Counted from the stretch's first letter, positions 33,615-42,510 are shown. The stretch: 64,000 nucleotides of DNA from Rhodoferax sp. (GCF_012927445.1 NZ_JABBPD010000004.1:841039-905038); one strand, 5' to 3'. Notes: generated from the letters alone by a model not told the origin. Made by a program: numbers and translations.

Positions 33615-35612
33615 TCAAAAATGAATCCCCCGCATCATCTGCTGCAGCGCAACCGCCTCCGGCGACAGCTGCTGCTTGACGGGCTTCTCCTCCGGCTTAC
33701 CCCCTTTGGCCGCGCCCGAGTCCGGGAACATGCGAAAACTGGTATTCATGGCGATTTGCGCAAAACGCGGCAACACGGCGTGCAACAGTTGCCCGGCGGT
33801 ACCCAGACGGGTGGCGATGCGCACCGGCTTGAAAATGCAGGCTTGGGCCACCAGATCGGCCGCTTCTTCGGGTGACAGTGTCGGCACGTTGTTGTACAGG
33901 CCAGTGGGCGCGATCATGGGGGTGCGCACCAGCGGCATGTTGATGGTGGTGAAGGACACGCCCTGATCGGCAAACTCGCTGGCGGCACAGCGTGTCCAAG
34001 CGTCCAGCGCGGCCTTGGAGGCGACATAGGCGCTGAAACGCGGCGCGTTGGTGAGAACGCCAATCGAGCTGATATTGACCACATGACCGTTTTTCTTGGC
34101 CGTCATGCTGGGCAGCAAGCCCATGGTGACCCGCAGGCTGCCAAAATAGTTCAGCTGCATGGTGCGCTCAAAATCATGAAAACGGTCATAGCTTGATTCG
34201 ATGGCGCGGCGGATGGAGCGGCCGGCGTTGTTGATCAAGAAGTCCACACTGCCATGATCAACAAGGAGTTGCGTCAAAAAACGGTCGCAGTCCGCCATGT
34301 CGGCAATGTCCGCCGGGTAGGCGACAAAACTGTAGCCTTTGGCCCGGGCCTGCTTGCAGGCTTCTTCCAGCTTGTCCACATCGCGACCGCAAATGAGAAC
34401 GGTGGCACCGGCCTCGGCAAACTTGTGCGCAGTCGCCAGGCCAATACCCGATGAGCCACCAGTCACCAACACCACTTTGCCCGCCACCGTGCCGCGCAAC
34501 GAACGGTCGATGTGCAGATCGGGGTCAAGGTGACGCTCCCAGTAATCCCACAGGCGCCAGGCGTAATCTTTCAGATTGGGGCATGCCACCCCCGTGCCTT
34601 TCAGTGAGGCGAGGGCTTCGCGGCAATCAAACCGCGTGGGGTAGTTGACAAACGTGAGCATGTCGTCCGGCAGGCCCAGGTCTTTCATGATGGCGTTGCG
34701 CACCCGGCGCACCGGCGCCAGCGCCATCAGGCCCTTGGTTACGCTGCGCGGGATAAACCCGAACAAGGCCGCGTTGATGAACAGGTTCATCTTGGGCGCA
34801 TGCGCCGCTTTGCTGAAAATATCGAGCACATCGCCCACGCGGTAGCCCACCGGATCCACCAGGTGAAAGCATTTTTTTGCGATCCCGTCCTGATGACTGA
34901 TAACGTCCAGCGCAACCACCACAAAGTCCACCGGCACAATATTGATGCGCCCGCCCTCCAGGCCAATCGAGGGCAACCAGGGCGGCAGCAACTGGCGCAT
35001 GCGCTGGATCAGCTTGAAGAAATAGTAGGGGCCATCCACCTTGTCCATTTCACCCGTGGTGCTGTCGCCCACCACCATGGCGGGGCGGTACACCGACCAG
35101 GGCACCTTGCATTCCTGGCGCACGATTTTTTCGCTTTCGTGCTTGGTCATGAAATAGGGGTGCTCGTAGTGTTCAGCCTCGTCAAACATGTCCTCGCGGA
35201 ACACGCCCTCATACAGGCCGGCGGCGGCAATCGAACTGACGTGGTGAAAATGCCCGGCGTCGATGGCTTTGGCCAACTCCACCGCGTGGCGGGTACCGTC
35301 GATGTTGGCGGCAATCTGGCGGGCCTCGTCCGCGCCCAGGTCATAGACCGCCGCCAGATGATAAAAATGGTCAATCTGGCCCTTGAGCATTTTTATGCCG
35401 TCGGCCGACACTCCTAGTTTTTTGCTGGTGAGGTCGCCAAACACCGGCACCACCCGCGCCGCAATGGTGCCCCAGTAATGCCGCAAGGCCGCCACCTTGC
35501 CCTCACTCTCCCTGCGAATCAGAAAGTAGACCACCGAGTCTTCGCGCTCCAGCAGTTTTTTGACGAGCCGTTTGCCAATGAAGCCGGTGGCCCCGGTAAC
35601 GAAATACTGCAT
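33615..35612 (-). CDS. Two-domain fatty acyl-CoA reductase-like SDR protein
   Basis: A 665-residue fusion of two Rossmann domains. The N-terminal extended SDR has MQYFVTGATGFIGKRLVKKL, FYHLAAVYDLGADE and the YFMTK pair near residue 155. The C-terminal classical SDR has VVLVTGGSSGIGLATAHKFA near residue 380 and YVASKAALDAW near 530. Length and layout match the Marinobacter fatty acyl-CoA reductase of about 661 residues that makes fatty alcohol from acyl-CoA. A WS/DGAT gene and an acyl-CoA-binding protein gene lie within 6 kb, which supports a role in wax ester formation. Function is by family resemblance. Confidence 0.75.
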   Translation of the reverse strand: MQYFVTGATGFIGKRLVKKLLEREDSVVYFLIRRESEGKVAALRHYWGTIAARVVPVFGDLTSKKLGVSADGIKMLKGQIDHFYHLAAVYDLGADEARQIAANIDGTRHAVELAKAIDAGHFHHVSSIAAAGLYEGVFREDMFDEAEHYEHPYFMTKHESEKIVRQECKVPWSVYRPAMVVGDSTTGEMDKVDGPYYFFKLIQRMRQLLPPWLPSIGLEGGRINIVPVDFVVVALDVISHQDGIAKKCFHLVDPVGYRVGDVLDIFSKAAHAPKMNLFINAALFGFIPRSVTKGLMALAPVRRVRNAIMKDLGLPDDMLTFVNYPTRFDCREALASLKGTGVACPNLKDYAWRLWDYWERHLDPDLHIDRSLRGTVAGKVVLVTGGSSGIGLATAHKFAEAGATVLICGRDVDKLEEACKQARAKGYSFVAYPADIADMADCDRFLTQLLVDHGSVDFLINNAGRSIRRAIESSYDRFHDFERTMQLNYFGSLRVTMGLLPSMTAKKNGHVVNISSIGVLTNAPRFSAYVASKAALDAWTRCAASEFADQGVSFTTINMPLVRTPMIAPTGLYNNVPTLSPEEAADLVAQACIFKPVRIATRLGTAGQLLHAVLPRFAQIAMNTSFRMFPDSGAAKGGKPEEKPVKQQLSPEAVALQQMMRGIHF

Positions 35613-35706
35613 GAAAATCTCCGGTTAGATGGCGCTAAAAATTAGGATACCCCACCTACACGGCGACGCAACCACCCCGTAAAGTACACCGCATGCACCG
35701 CGCTGC

Positions 35707-35724
35707 ATTTGCTCCGCAGCAAAT
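35707..35724. promoter_or_regulatory. Inverted repeat upstream of the phasin gene
   Basis: ATTTGCT-CCGC-AGCAAAT, a perfect 7-base inverted repeat with a 4-base centre, 39 bases before the phasin ATG. It contains TGC...GCA, as in sites bound by the PHA regulator PhaR (recalled pattern), so it may be an operator. The phasin leader then ends with TTATCTGGAG before the start codon. Confidence 0.4.
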
Positions 35725-35762
35725 AACAGTGTGCAAATTACTCAATTTATCTGGAGTTCATC

Positions 35763-36389
35763 ATGGTCAAAAAGTTGCGCAAAATCAATCCATCGAAAGA
35801 AGCCGACGCGCCGTTGACGGGCTCGGTGAAAGACTCGGCCCAGCAAATCTGGCAAGCCGGTCTGGGCGCGTTCAACAAGGCCCAGGCCGAGGGCTCCAAG
35901 GCATTTGAGGCCCTCGTCAAGGAGGGGGTGAGCCTGCAGCGCAAAACGCAATCCGCAGCCGAAGAGAAAATCTCGGAAGCCACCAGCAAAATGTCCAGCA
36001 TGGCCAATGACATTTCCTCCAAGGCGTCTGGCCAGTGGGACAAGCTGGAAAGCATTTTTGAAGATCGGGTGGCCAAGGTGCTGAACAAGCTGGGCGTGCC
36101 CTCCGCCATGGACGTCAATGCCCTGATCGCCCGCATTGACGAGCTGAACAAGAGCGTTAAAAAACTGTCGGCCAAAGAGGCGGCACCGAAAGCCGCGGCC
36201 AAAACGGCGTCAAAAACCGCGACCAAGGTTGCCCCCAAAGCCCCGGCCAAAAAAACGGCTAAGACTGCGGTGAAGCCGGTGCTCAAGGCGGCGCCCAAAA
36301 CAGCGCCCGCACCTGCAACAAAGCCAGCCGTCAAACGCGCACCCGCCCGTAAAACAGCAGCCGTGGCGCTGGAGGCCACGCCGGATTAA
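35763..36389 (+). CDS. Phasin-family protein with lysine/alanine-rich tail
   Basis: A 208-residue PHA-granule-associated protein of the PhaF/PhaI type. Residues 15-120 form amphipathic helices (SVKDSAQQIWQAGLGAFNKA, QAEGSKAFEALVKEGVSLQR, MDVNALIARIDELNKSVKKL). The last 80 residues are histone-H1-like KPAAKTA repeats that could bind DNA and help share granules between daughter cells. It is transcribed rightward, divergent from the acyl-CoA reductase, with SD TCTGGAG eight bases before the ATG. Confidence 0.85.
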   Translation: MVKKLRKINPSKEADAPLTGSVKDSAQQIWQAGLGAFNKAQAEGSKAFEALVKEGVSLQRKTQSAAEEKISEATSKMSSMANDISSKASGQWDKLESIFEDRVAKVLNKLGVPSAMDVNALIARIDELNKSVKKLSAKEAAPKAAAKTASKTATKVAPKAPAKKTAKTAVKPVLKAAPKTAPAPATKPAVKRAPARKTAAVALEATPD

Positions 36390-36462
36390 TATCGCGCCAC
36401 CGTGAGTGGCCTTGCTGCATCGCAACAACTTTTTTGGGGCATCCGCTCTACACTTTGCGCTT

Positions 36463-37716
36463 ATGACGCGTCAACCCACACGCCGACCCAAAATTGCCTT
36501 GGCCTTGTCGGGTGGCGGTCCCTTGGGTGCCATTTACGAAGTGGGGGCGCTGTGCGCGCTGCAAGAGTCGCTGAACGGCATCGACTTCACCCAGTTGCAA
36601 CACTATGTGGGCGTCTCCGCGGGCGGCTTCATTGCCGCGGGATTGGCCAATGGCATCACACCCCGGCAACTGTGTGCGTCCTTTATCGAAAACGACAACG
36701 AGCCCTCCGAGACCTTCGATCCCTCTTGGTTGCTGGCCCCGGCTTATGGTGAATTTGCGCGCCGGGCCATCCAGCTGCCGAGCTTGTTCGTCTCTGCCTT
36801 GTGGCATCTCTCGGCAGGGCGCCAGTCATTCGTTCACGCGCTGGAGCGCTTGGGCCCGGCCCTGCCCACTGGCCTGTTTTCCAACGAGCAGATTGATGTT
36901 GAGTTGGGCCGTTTGTTTTCGCAAGACGGGCGCACCAATGACTTCCGTCAGCTCAAGACCCAGTTGACGCTGGTGGCCACCAATCTGGACAGTGGCGAAG
37001 CCGTGCCCTTTGGCCGCCCCGGCTGGGACCATGTGCCGATCTCCAAAGCGGTACAAGCCAGTTCCGCCCTGCCCGGCCTGTTTCCACCGGTGGAAATTGA
37101 GGGCAGCTACTATGTCGATGGCGCCCTGAAGAAGACCATGCACGCCTCCGTCGCCCTGGACCAGGGCATGGACCTGATGCTGTGCCTGAACCCGCTGGTG
37201 CCGTTTGATGCCACGGTATCGGCAGCCCCCAAAGTCATGCAGCGCGGCCTGTCGGCCGAGCAACAGCACATTCCGCACATTGTGGATGGCGGTTTGCCAG
37301 CGGTGCTGAGTCAGACCTTCCGCTCCATGATTCATTCGCGCATGGTGCTCGGCATCAAGCAATACGAGCGCAACTATCCGAAGACCGACATCATCCTGAT
37401 TGAGCCCGATCACCGCGACCCCGAGCTGTACCTGGCCAACACCTTCAGCTACGCGCAGCGCCGCCACTTGGCCGAACACGCCTACCAGCAAACGCGCCAG
37501 ATGCTGCGCTCGCGCAAAACCGGTCTCTCGGCCAAATTGTGGCGCCATGGCATCACCTTGCACCATGATGCGTTAGACGACCCCACGCGCCACCTCTGTG
37601 CGCCCGCCAAGGCGCCCACCCAAGTCGGGCAAGCGATTGCCACGCTGCAGGAAATCATGGTTGATCTAGGCCACATCGTCAATTCAGCGGCGCACAAGGA
37701 AAAAAACACATGGTGA
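36463..37716 (+). CDS. Patatin-like phospholipase/esterase
   Basis: A 417-residue patatin-fold hydrolase. KIALALSGGGPLGAIYEVGA carries the oxyanion hole, GVSAG at residues 50-54 the catalytic serine, and YYVDGAL near residue 219 the catalytic aspartate (DGA). It should hydrolyse acyl esters, either phospholipid, storage lipid or PHA-related. The start MTRQPTRRPKI at 36463 is chosen because the hydrolase fold begins at once after it. Its end overlaps the TetR gene by seven bases. Confidence 0.85.
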   Translation: MTRQPTRRPKIALALSGGGPLGAIYEVGALCALQESLNGIDFTQLQHYVGVSAGGFIAAGLANGITPRQLCASFIENDNEPSETFDPSWLLAPAYGEFARRAIQLPSLFVSALWHLSAGRQSFVHALERLGPALPTGLFSNEQIDVELGRLFSQDGRTNDFRQLKTQLTLVATNLDSGEAVPFGRPGWDHVPISKAVQASSALPGLFPPVEIEGSYYVDGALKKTMHASVALDQGMDLMLCLNPLVPFDATVSAAPKVMQRGLSAEQQHIPHIVDGGLPAVLSQTFRSMIHSRMVLGIKQYERNYPKTDIILIEPDHRDPELYLANTFSYAQRRHLAEHAYQQTRQMLRSRKTGLSAKLWRHGITLHHDALDDPTRHLCAPAKAPTQVGQAIATLQEIMVDLGHIVNSAAHKEKNTW

Positions 37717-38372
37717 AAAAAGCGCCCCGGCGCACCGCCGAACGGATTCTGGAAGTCACCCTCGATCTGTTCAATCGCTTTGGCGAACCCAATGTCTCCA
37801 CCACCTTGATCTCCGCCGAACTGGGCATCAGCCCGGGCAATCTTTACTACCACTACCCCGCCAAAGACGAACTCATCAACTCGCTGTTTGACCGCTACGA
37901 GCAGGCCCTGAATGAGCTGCTGAATGCCAGCGACGGCGTGCGCGACGTGGAGGACGCCTGGTTCTTTATGCACACGCTGTTTGAGTTGATCTGGCAGTAC
38001 CGCTTTTTGTACCGCGACCTGAACGATCTGCTGAGCAAAAACCGGCGACTGGAAACCCATTTCCAGTCCGTCCTGAAAAACAAAACCCGTGCCGTGCGCG
38101 CCCTGCTGGACGGCATGAGCCGCACGGGCGCCGTGCGCATCGATTCGCGCGAGGTCGAGGCCACCGCCACCAGCATGGTGGTGGTGCTGACCTACTGGCT
38201 GAGTTTTGAATATGTGCGCGACCCGCGCCGCGCCCTGGAGCCGGAAAACGCACAAGCCGCCCTGCTGCGCGGTGCGCAACATGTCTTGAACCTGCTGGTG
38301 CCCTATCTGGAACAGGGCCAGCGCCTGCACCTGCTGAAGCTGGTGGGCGCCTACAATAATGTTAACAATTAA
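37710..38372 (+). CDS. TetR/AcrR-family regulator
   Basis: A 220-residue repressor-type protein. The N-terminal helix-turn-helix is RTAERILEVTLDLFNRFGEP, NVSTTLISAELGISPGNLYY, HYPAKDELI; the C-terminal ligand domain is helical. It is co-transcribed with the patatin gene (seven-base overlap) and probably regulates this lipid cluster in response to an acyl compound. The ligand is unknown. Confidence 0.88.
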   Translation: MVKKAPRRTAERILEVTLDLFNRFGEPNVSTTLISAELGISPGNLYYHYPAKDELINSLFDRYEQALNELLNASDGVRDVEDAWFFMHTLFELIWQYRFLYRDLNDLLSKNRRLETHFQSVLKNKTRAVRALLDGMSRTGAVRIDSREVEATATSMVVVLTYWLSFEYVRDPRRALEPENAQAALLRGAQHVLNLLVPYLEQGQRLHLLKLVGAYNNVNN

Positions 38373-38395
38373 AAAGTCAGGCAGAGGAAACAACA

Positions 38396-39169
38396 ATGGC
38401 CAAATGGACCGCTTTTCCCTATGTGGGCGACTATGTATTTGATGCGGCCAGTGTCAAAAACAACTGGGCGCGTCTGCATGCGGGCGACGCCGAGCCGCTG
38501 CCCCAAGACGGCAAAGTACTGCAAGCCTGGGCCCTGTTTCACAGCGGCGAATTCCAGAAAGCCGTCGACATGGGACTCCAGATTGGCGGCGCCGGTCTGA
38601 CCGTGGCCAACAAGTCTTCCTGCATCTACGCCACATACCTTGAAAAGAAAGAACGCGCCCGCCTCGACCTGTACATGGAGGTCGCCCGCCGCGCCGAGCG
38701 CCAAACCCAGGACGACCCGGGCAACGTCAACGCCCATTACTGGCAAGCCTACGCCTTGGGCCGCTACAGCCAAGGCATCAGCGTTGCCAAGGCCTTGGCC
38801 CAGGGCCTGGGCACCAAGGTCAAGGAATCGCTGGAAACCGTGATCCAACTGGAGCCCAAACACGCCGATGCCCACATGGCGCTGGGCGCGTTTCACGCCG
38901 AGGTCATCGACAAGGTCGGCTCGCTGATTGGCGGCATGACCTACGGGGCCAAGAAAGACACCGGCCTGCGGCTGCTCCAGGAGGCCCTCCAACTGAACTT
39001 TCAGTCGGCCATTGGCATGATCGAATACGCCAATGCCATGGTGATGCTCGACGGCGAGAAGATGATGAAAGAGGCGACCCGGCTGTACCAGCTGGCGGCA
39101 GCCGCCAAGCCGATGGATGCGATGGAACGGCTGGATGTTGAAATGGCCAAGGTCGAACTGGAAGATTGA
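38396..39169 (+). CDS. Conserved helical-repeat (TPR-like) protein
   Basis: A 257-residue protein with several TPR-like helix pairs: QAWALFHSGEFQKAVDMGLQ, NAHYWQAYALGRYSQGIS, AHMALGAFHAEVIDKVGSLI, and EATRLYQLAAAAKPMDAMER. It has no signal peptide or membrane helix, so it should be cytoplasmic. It follows the TetR gene by 23 bases with AGAGGA before its ATG. I cannot name a function; the position suggests a role in the storage-lipid cluster. It ends four bases before the convergent WS/DGAT gene. Confidence 0.75.
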   Translation: MAKWTAFPYVGDYVFDAASVKNNWARLHAGDAEPLPQDGKVLQAWALFHSGEFQKAVDMGLQIGGAGLTVANKSSCIYATYLEKKERARLDLYMEVARRAERQTQDDPGNVNAHYWQAYALGRYSQGISVAKALAQGLGTKVKESLETVIQLEPKHADAHMALGAFHAEVIDKVGSLIGGMTYGAKKDTGLRLLQEALQLNFQSAIGMIEYANAMVMLDGEKMMKEATRLYQLAAAAKPMDAMERLDVEMAKVELED

Positions 39170-39173
39170 TTCA

Positions 39174-40712
39174 TCATTCACCCCACGGCAGCATCAGCGC
39201 CAGCAAAGTCAGCTTGGCGAATTCGGGTTCAAACTTCTCAATGATTTTTTGGGGATCGGGGCACAGCGTGGCATCGCTGATCACGCCAAACTGCACGCCT
39301 CCGCCGTAACTCAAAATGGAGACCCCCAGGCCCACGGTACCGGACTGGGGCACCCACACCAGATCTTGCTCCAGCGTGGCGCCACAAAACTTGAGCTTTT
39401 CGCGCGGGCCCGGCACATTGGTCATGACGGCGGTGGTTTTCCGGGAAAACAAACTGAGCATGGCGTCTTGCGCCGGCTTGACCAGCAGCCCGGCGACCGC
39501 CAGCAGGCCGAATGTCAGCAGCGGCTGCAGGCTGCCTTTCATCTCGCCCATGCGACGGCGCACTTCATACACCCGTTCCACCGGGTTCGCCAAGCCCAGC
39601 GGCAAGACCACGGGCGCCAGGCCAAACCGGTTGCCGAGTTGGTAAGCCTCTTCAATCGGGCGCAGGTTCACCGGCACCATGGCCCGGATTTCTTTGCCGG
39701 CGGTGTCATCGCCCAAAGCGTGGAGGTAGCCGCCAAGGGCGCCCGCCACGCAACTCAGCAACACATCGTTGATGGAGCAGTTCAAGGCCCGCCCAATGGC
39801 CTTCACTTCGTCCAGCGGAATCGGCTGGCACCACGCCACCCGCTTGGTCGTGCCGGGCATGCCTTTGAGCCGGGTCGGTGAGTCGTCGGCCATCAGGGCC
39901 AGTGCGCCCGCATCCCGCATCGCCTGGTACGCCACCCGGGCCAGTTCGGCAGAACCGGTCAGGCCTTTGCCGACCAGCTTCTCGATGCCTTTTTTCGGCG
40001 CGCGCAGCATCGCCAGGGCGCTGGCGGCCCCGTCCCCGGCGGCCTCAAGGGTAGTCACCGCCACAGTTGTGAACGGTTTGAGCAGCGTGTCCGTGAGCCA
40101 GGCCCCGACACCGTCCAGCCCCTCCTCCGGCGAGGCTTTGGGCGGCGGTGGCCCCTCTCCACCGTCCACCATCGACTGCGTGACGACGATCAAGGCGATG
40201 CCATCGGCAATGCAATGGTGAATACGCGCCATCAGCGCCGAGCCGCCCTGGTAATGCTCGACCAGATGAAACTGCCACAGCGGATGCTGCATGTCGAGCG
40301 GCTGCACGGCGAGCTCGCCCAAACGGGCCTGCAAGGCCTGTTGTTCGTGCCCTTTTGAGGTGGCCGGCAGCGTCTCACGCACCACATGGCGCTCGATGTT
40401 GAAGTCGGTGTCGGTGACCCAGGTGGCGCCGGTGGCGTCCAGCTCGACCCGCTGGCCGAAGCGCGGGTATTGCAGCAGGCGCTCTTCGATGCGCTGGCTC
40501 ACCGCCGGGTAACTGACACCGGGCTTGATGATCCACACGCCCAGGATCATCATCAAATTCATCGGAGAATCCATGCGCAACCAGGCGGTATCGACCCGGC
40601 TCATGCGCTCGCGCGTCACCGCCGGCGTGCGGCTGGCCGCGTCGGTCTTCTGGCGCGCGGGCTGTTGGATGGGCTTTTGAGCGGCTTTTTTGGCCGGGAT
40701 TCGGGTCACCAT
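39174..40712 (-). CDS. WS/DGAT-family O-acyltransferase
   Basis: A 512-residue wax ester synthase / diacylglycerol acyltransferase. The active-site motif HHCIADG is at residues 165-171, preceded by PLWQFHLVEHYQGGSA; the later NDVLLSCVAGALGGYLH and NVPGPREKLKFCGATL blocks are also family features. It joins acyl-CoA to fatty alcohol or diacylglycerol at the membrane. The first 35 residues (AKKAAQKPIQQPARQKT) form a basic extension. With the acyl-CoA reductase at 33615-35612 it could complete wax ester synthesis. Confidence 0.9.
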   Translation of the reverse strand: MVTRIPAKKAAQKPIQQPARQKTDAASRTPAVTRERMSRVDTAWLRMDSPMNLMMILGVWIIKPGVSYPAVSQRIEERLLQYPRFGQRVELDATGATWVTDTDFNIERHVVRETLPATSKGHEQQALQARLGELAVQPLDMQHPLWQFHLVEHYQGGSALMARIHHCIADGIALIVVTQSMVDGGEGPPPPKASPEEGLDGVGAWLTDTLLKPFTTVAVTTLEAAGDGAASALAMLRAPKKGIEKLVGKGLTGSAELARVAYQAMRDAGALALMADDSPTRLKGMPGTTKRVAWCQPIPLDEVKAIGRALNCSINDVLLSCVAGALGGYLHALGDDTAGKEIRAMVPVNLRPIEEAYQLGNRFGLAPVVLPLGLANPVERVYEVRRRMGEMKGSLQPLLTFGLLAVAGLLVKPAQDAMLSLFSRKTTAVMTNVPGPREKLKFCGATLEQDLVWVPQSGTVGLGVSILSYGGGVQFGVISDATLCPDPQKIIEKFEPEFAKLTLLALMLPWGE

Positions 40713-40793
40713 AGAGTCTCCAGAGCGACAAACAAGTGGCGCAAAGACAGTTCTTGAGGAAGTTTCCCTATTTTGGCGGCAAAACGGCCCGTA

Positions 40794-40830
40794 AGATACT
40801 GCGCAAATACCCCATGTGTGTGCGGTATCT
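40794..40830. promoter_or_regulatory. Inverted repeat in the leader of the acyl-CoA-binding protein gene
   Basis: AGATACTGCGCA pairs with TGTGCGGTATCT, 10 of 12 positions perfect, with 13 bases between, ending 20 bases before the ATG. The right arm is close to the ribosome binding site TCTGGAG. It could be a regulator operator or a leader hairpin. A possible promoter overlaps it: TTGGCG at 40773-40778 and GATACT at 40795-40800, spaced 16. Confidence 0.4.
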
Positions 40831-40850
40831 CACCTTATCTGGAGAAAACC

Positions 40851-41105
40851 ATGTCTGACCTGAAAACAAAATTTGAAGCTGCGGTGGCCGAGTCAAAAAA
40901 CCTGAGCGAACGCCCCGACAACGCCACGCTGCTCAAAATTTATGCGCTGTACAAGCAGGCCAGCGTTGGCGACAACACCGACCCCAAACCCGGTTTCAGC
41001 GACATGGTGGGGCGCGCCAAATGGGAGGCCTGGAATGGACTCAAAGGAACAGCCAGCACCGACGCCATGCAGCAGTACATTGACCTGATTGAATCCCTGA
41101 GCTGA
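40851..41105 (+). CDS. Acyl-CoA-binding protein
   Basis: An 84-residue ACBP. It shows the four-helix signature: LKTKFEAAVAESKNLSERPD, ATLLKIYALYKQASVGDNT, the conserved KPGFSDMVGRAKWEAWNGLK and a final helix ending in YIDLIESL. It binds and buffers long-chain acyl-CoA in the cytoplasm. The ATG at 40851 with GGAG eight bases upstream is preferred over an earlier in-frame codon. Its position beside WS/DGAT fits substrate delivery for lipid storage. Confidence 0.93.
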   Translation: MSDLKTKFEAAVAESKNLSERPDNATLLKIYALYKQASVGDNTDPKPGFSDMVGRAKWEAWNGLKGTASTDAMQQYIDLIESLS

Positions 41106-41106
41106 A

Positions 41107-41409
41107 TCACCACGGCGAGGCGGGCTTGAGCAAGTCGTCCAGATTTTTCACGATTTCAGTCTCGATCCGGGCTTTGAACGCGCCCAGCAAAAAGCCGAGC
41201 TTGGCGTTGAGTTCGAACTTGTTCCTGGTGACCGACAAGGTGCCCTGAACACCGGAGCGTGTGAAACACACTTCATCCAACGCTTTGCCTTCCTCGTAGG
41301 TGCAGGTCATGCCAAATTCCTGTTCAGCCTGTTCGGCCCAGGAGAAGGCGATTTTTCGCGCCGCCGGCAGGCCGAGCGTGTGTTCACGCAGGATATGAAG
41401 ATCAGCCAC
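41107..41409 (-). CDS. Polyhydroxyalkanoic acid system family protein
   Basis: A 100-residue protein of the PHA_gran_rgn family: MADLHILREHTLGLPAARKI at the N-terminus and RSGVQGTLSVTRNKFELNAK, LGFLLGAFKARIETEIVKNL at the C-terminus. Members are found near PHA genes in proteobacteria and may regulate or coat granules; the biochemical role is unknown. It overlaps the upstream aminopeptidase stop by eight bases and is convergent with the ACBP gene. Confidence 0.82.
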   Translation of the reverse strand: MADLHILREHTLGLPAARKIAFSWAEQAEQEFGMTCTYEEGKALDEVCFTRSGVQGTLSVTRNKFELNAKLGFLLGAFKARIETEIVKNLDDLLKPASPW

Positions 41410-42484
41410 TTAAATTCTCCGTTGAAATTTGTTTCAGGGCCCGGGCCCGCTCCGCGGCCGGCAGGTGCGCCAGCCGCCTGACCGCATCATAAAACCGTCG
41501 CCAGTCTTGCCCTTCGCGGGCAAACAAGGCTTCGAAAGCGGGCACCCCTTCGTCATAGGCGGCCTGGGCGCCAAACGAGGCATTGTTGGCCCCGGCGACC
41601 CAGGCGTCATAACCACTGTAGCCACCCCAGCTGACTTTGAGCCGCGCATAGTCTTCACGGAAGTTGTTCATTGCTACTATTTTCATAGCTACTTGCGCAG
41701 GCAGATCGGGGGCTAGAGGCTCATTTTCCTTGTAAATTGCGGCCAACCGGGTGCGCGTGGCCTGCGTCAGCGCGCGAAACTGGCGCCGCCGGGCGTCGAA
41801 CGTGGCGTACTCTTGTTGCGCCGCCGCCGAGCCCTGCGTGGCGAGCCAACGCTCGCCGCCCAGCCGCTCCACCGCCGTGGCAAAAGACTCGTTGAACACG
41901 GTGTCGTCTTTGACATACAGCACCTGATGCGCCAGCTCATGAAAAATCATGCGCGCCAACTCGCCTTCCGGGTAGTTGATGAAGGTATTGAGCAGCGGGT
42001 CACCACCCAGCCAATTCAGCCAGCCCAGCGTGGAATAGGCCGGCACGCCGTAGACGCTGACCTCCAGCCCCTCCTGCGCCAGCAGCTGCGCCTGTTCACG
42101 CGCGTCGGCCTCACGGAAATAGCCGCGGTAACCGACGCAGCCGGTCACCGGAAAACACCAGGTTTTGAGGGTGAGCGAAAACTCGGGCGCCGCCACCACA
42201 TTCCAGACGACGGCGCGGCGCTGCAAATCGGCGTAGCGCTGGTAGCTGGCGTTATCGGGCAATTGGAGCTCGGTCACGGCAAAGCGGCGAATGCGCTGGG
42301 CCAACGCAAGGCGCTGCTTCAAGGCCGGAGCGACCTGCTCATCGGCCAGCCACTGCGCCACCGGCCGGGACGCTTGCATCATGTGCAAGTGACCGCCCGC
42401 GGATTGCAGGTAATAGCGGGTATCAGCGCACGCCGTGAGCAAGCAGAACAGGATCAGGCCGACAAAAATTTGGGCAGTGCGCAT
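41402..42484 (-). CDS. Putative zinc aminopeptidase, lipoprotein (PF10023-like)
   Basis: A 360-residue exported protein. The N-terminal signal ends in the lipobox LLTAC (C19), so it should be a lipoprotein. HELAHQVLYVKDD at residues 182-194 gives the HExxH zinc site, with FNESFATAVERLGGERWL supplying the downstream glutamate. The C-terminal half contains SWGGYSGYD, typical of the family. Residues 252-274 (ENEPLAPDLPAQVAMKIVAM) are encoded by a copy of the dispersed genomic repeat, which has entered the gene in frame. Confidence 0.82.
   Translation of the reverse strand: MRTAQIFVGLILFCLLTACADTRYYLQSAGGHLHMMQASRPVAQWLADEQVAPALKQRLALAQRIRRFAVTELQLPDNASYQRYADLQRRAVVWNVVAAPEFSLTLKTWCFPVTGCVGYRGYFREADAREQAQLLAQEGLEVSVYGVPAYSTLGWLNWLGGDPLLNTFINYPEGELARMIFHELAHQVLYVKDDTVFNESFATAVERLGGERWLATQGSAAAQQEYATFDARRRQFRALTQATRTRLAAIYKENEPLAPDLPAQVAMKIVAMNNFREDYARLKVSWGGYSGYDAWVAGANNASFGAQAAYDEGVPAFEALFAREGQDWRRFYDAVRRLAHLPAAERARALKQISTENLSG
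41670..41725. repeat. Dispersed GGGGGCTAG-family repeat, copy R9, inside a coding sequence
   Basis: CTATTTTCATAGCTACTTGC then ATCGGGGGCTAGAGGCTCAT. It has the same orientation as the copies in the polysaccharide locus but lies wholly within the aminopeptidase gene, without a stop in the coding frame. Confidence 0.85.
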
Positions 42485-42510
42485 CGAGTTGCAGTTTACG
42501 ATGTAGCCCT

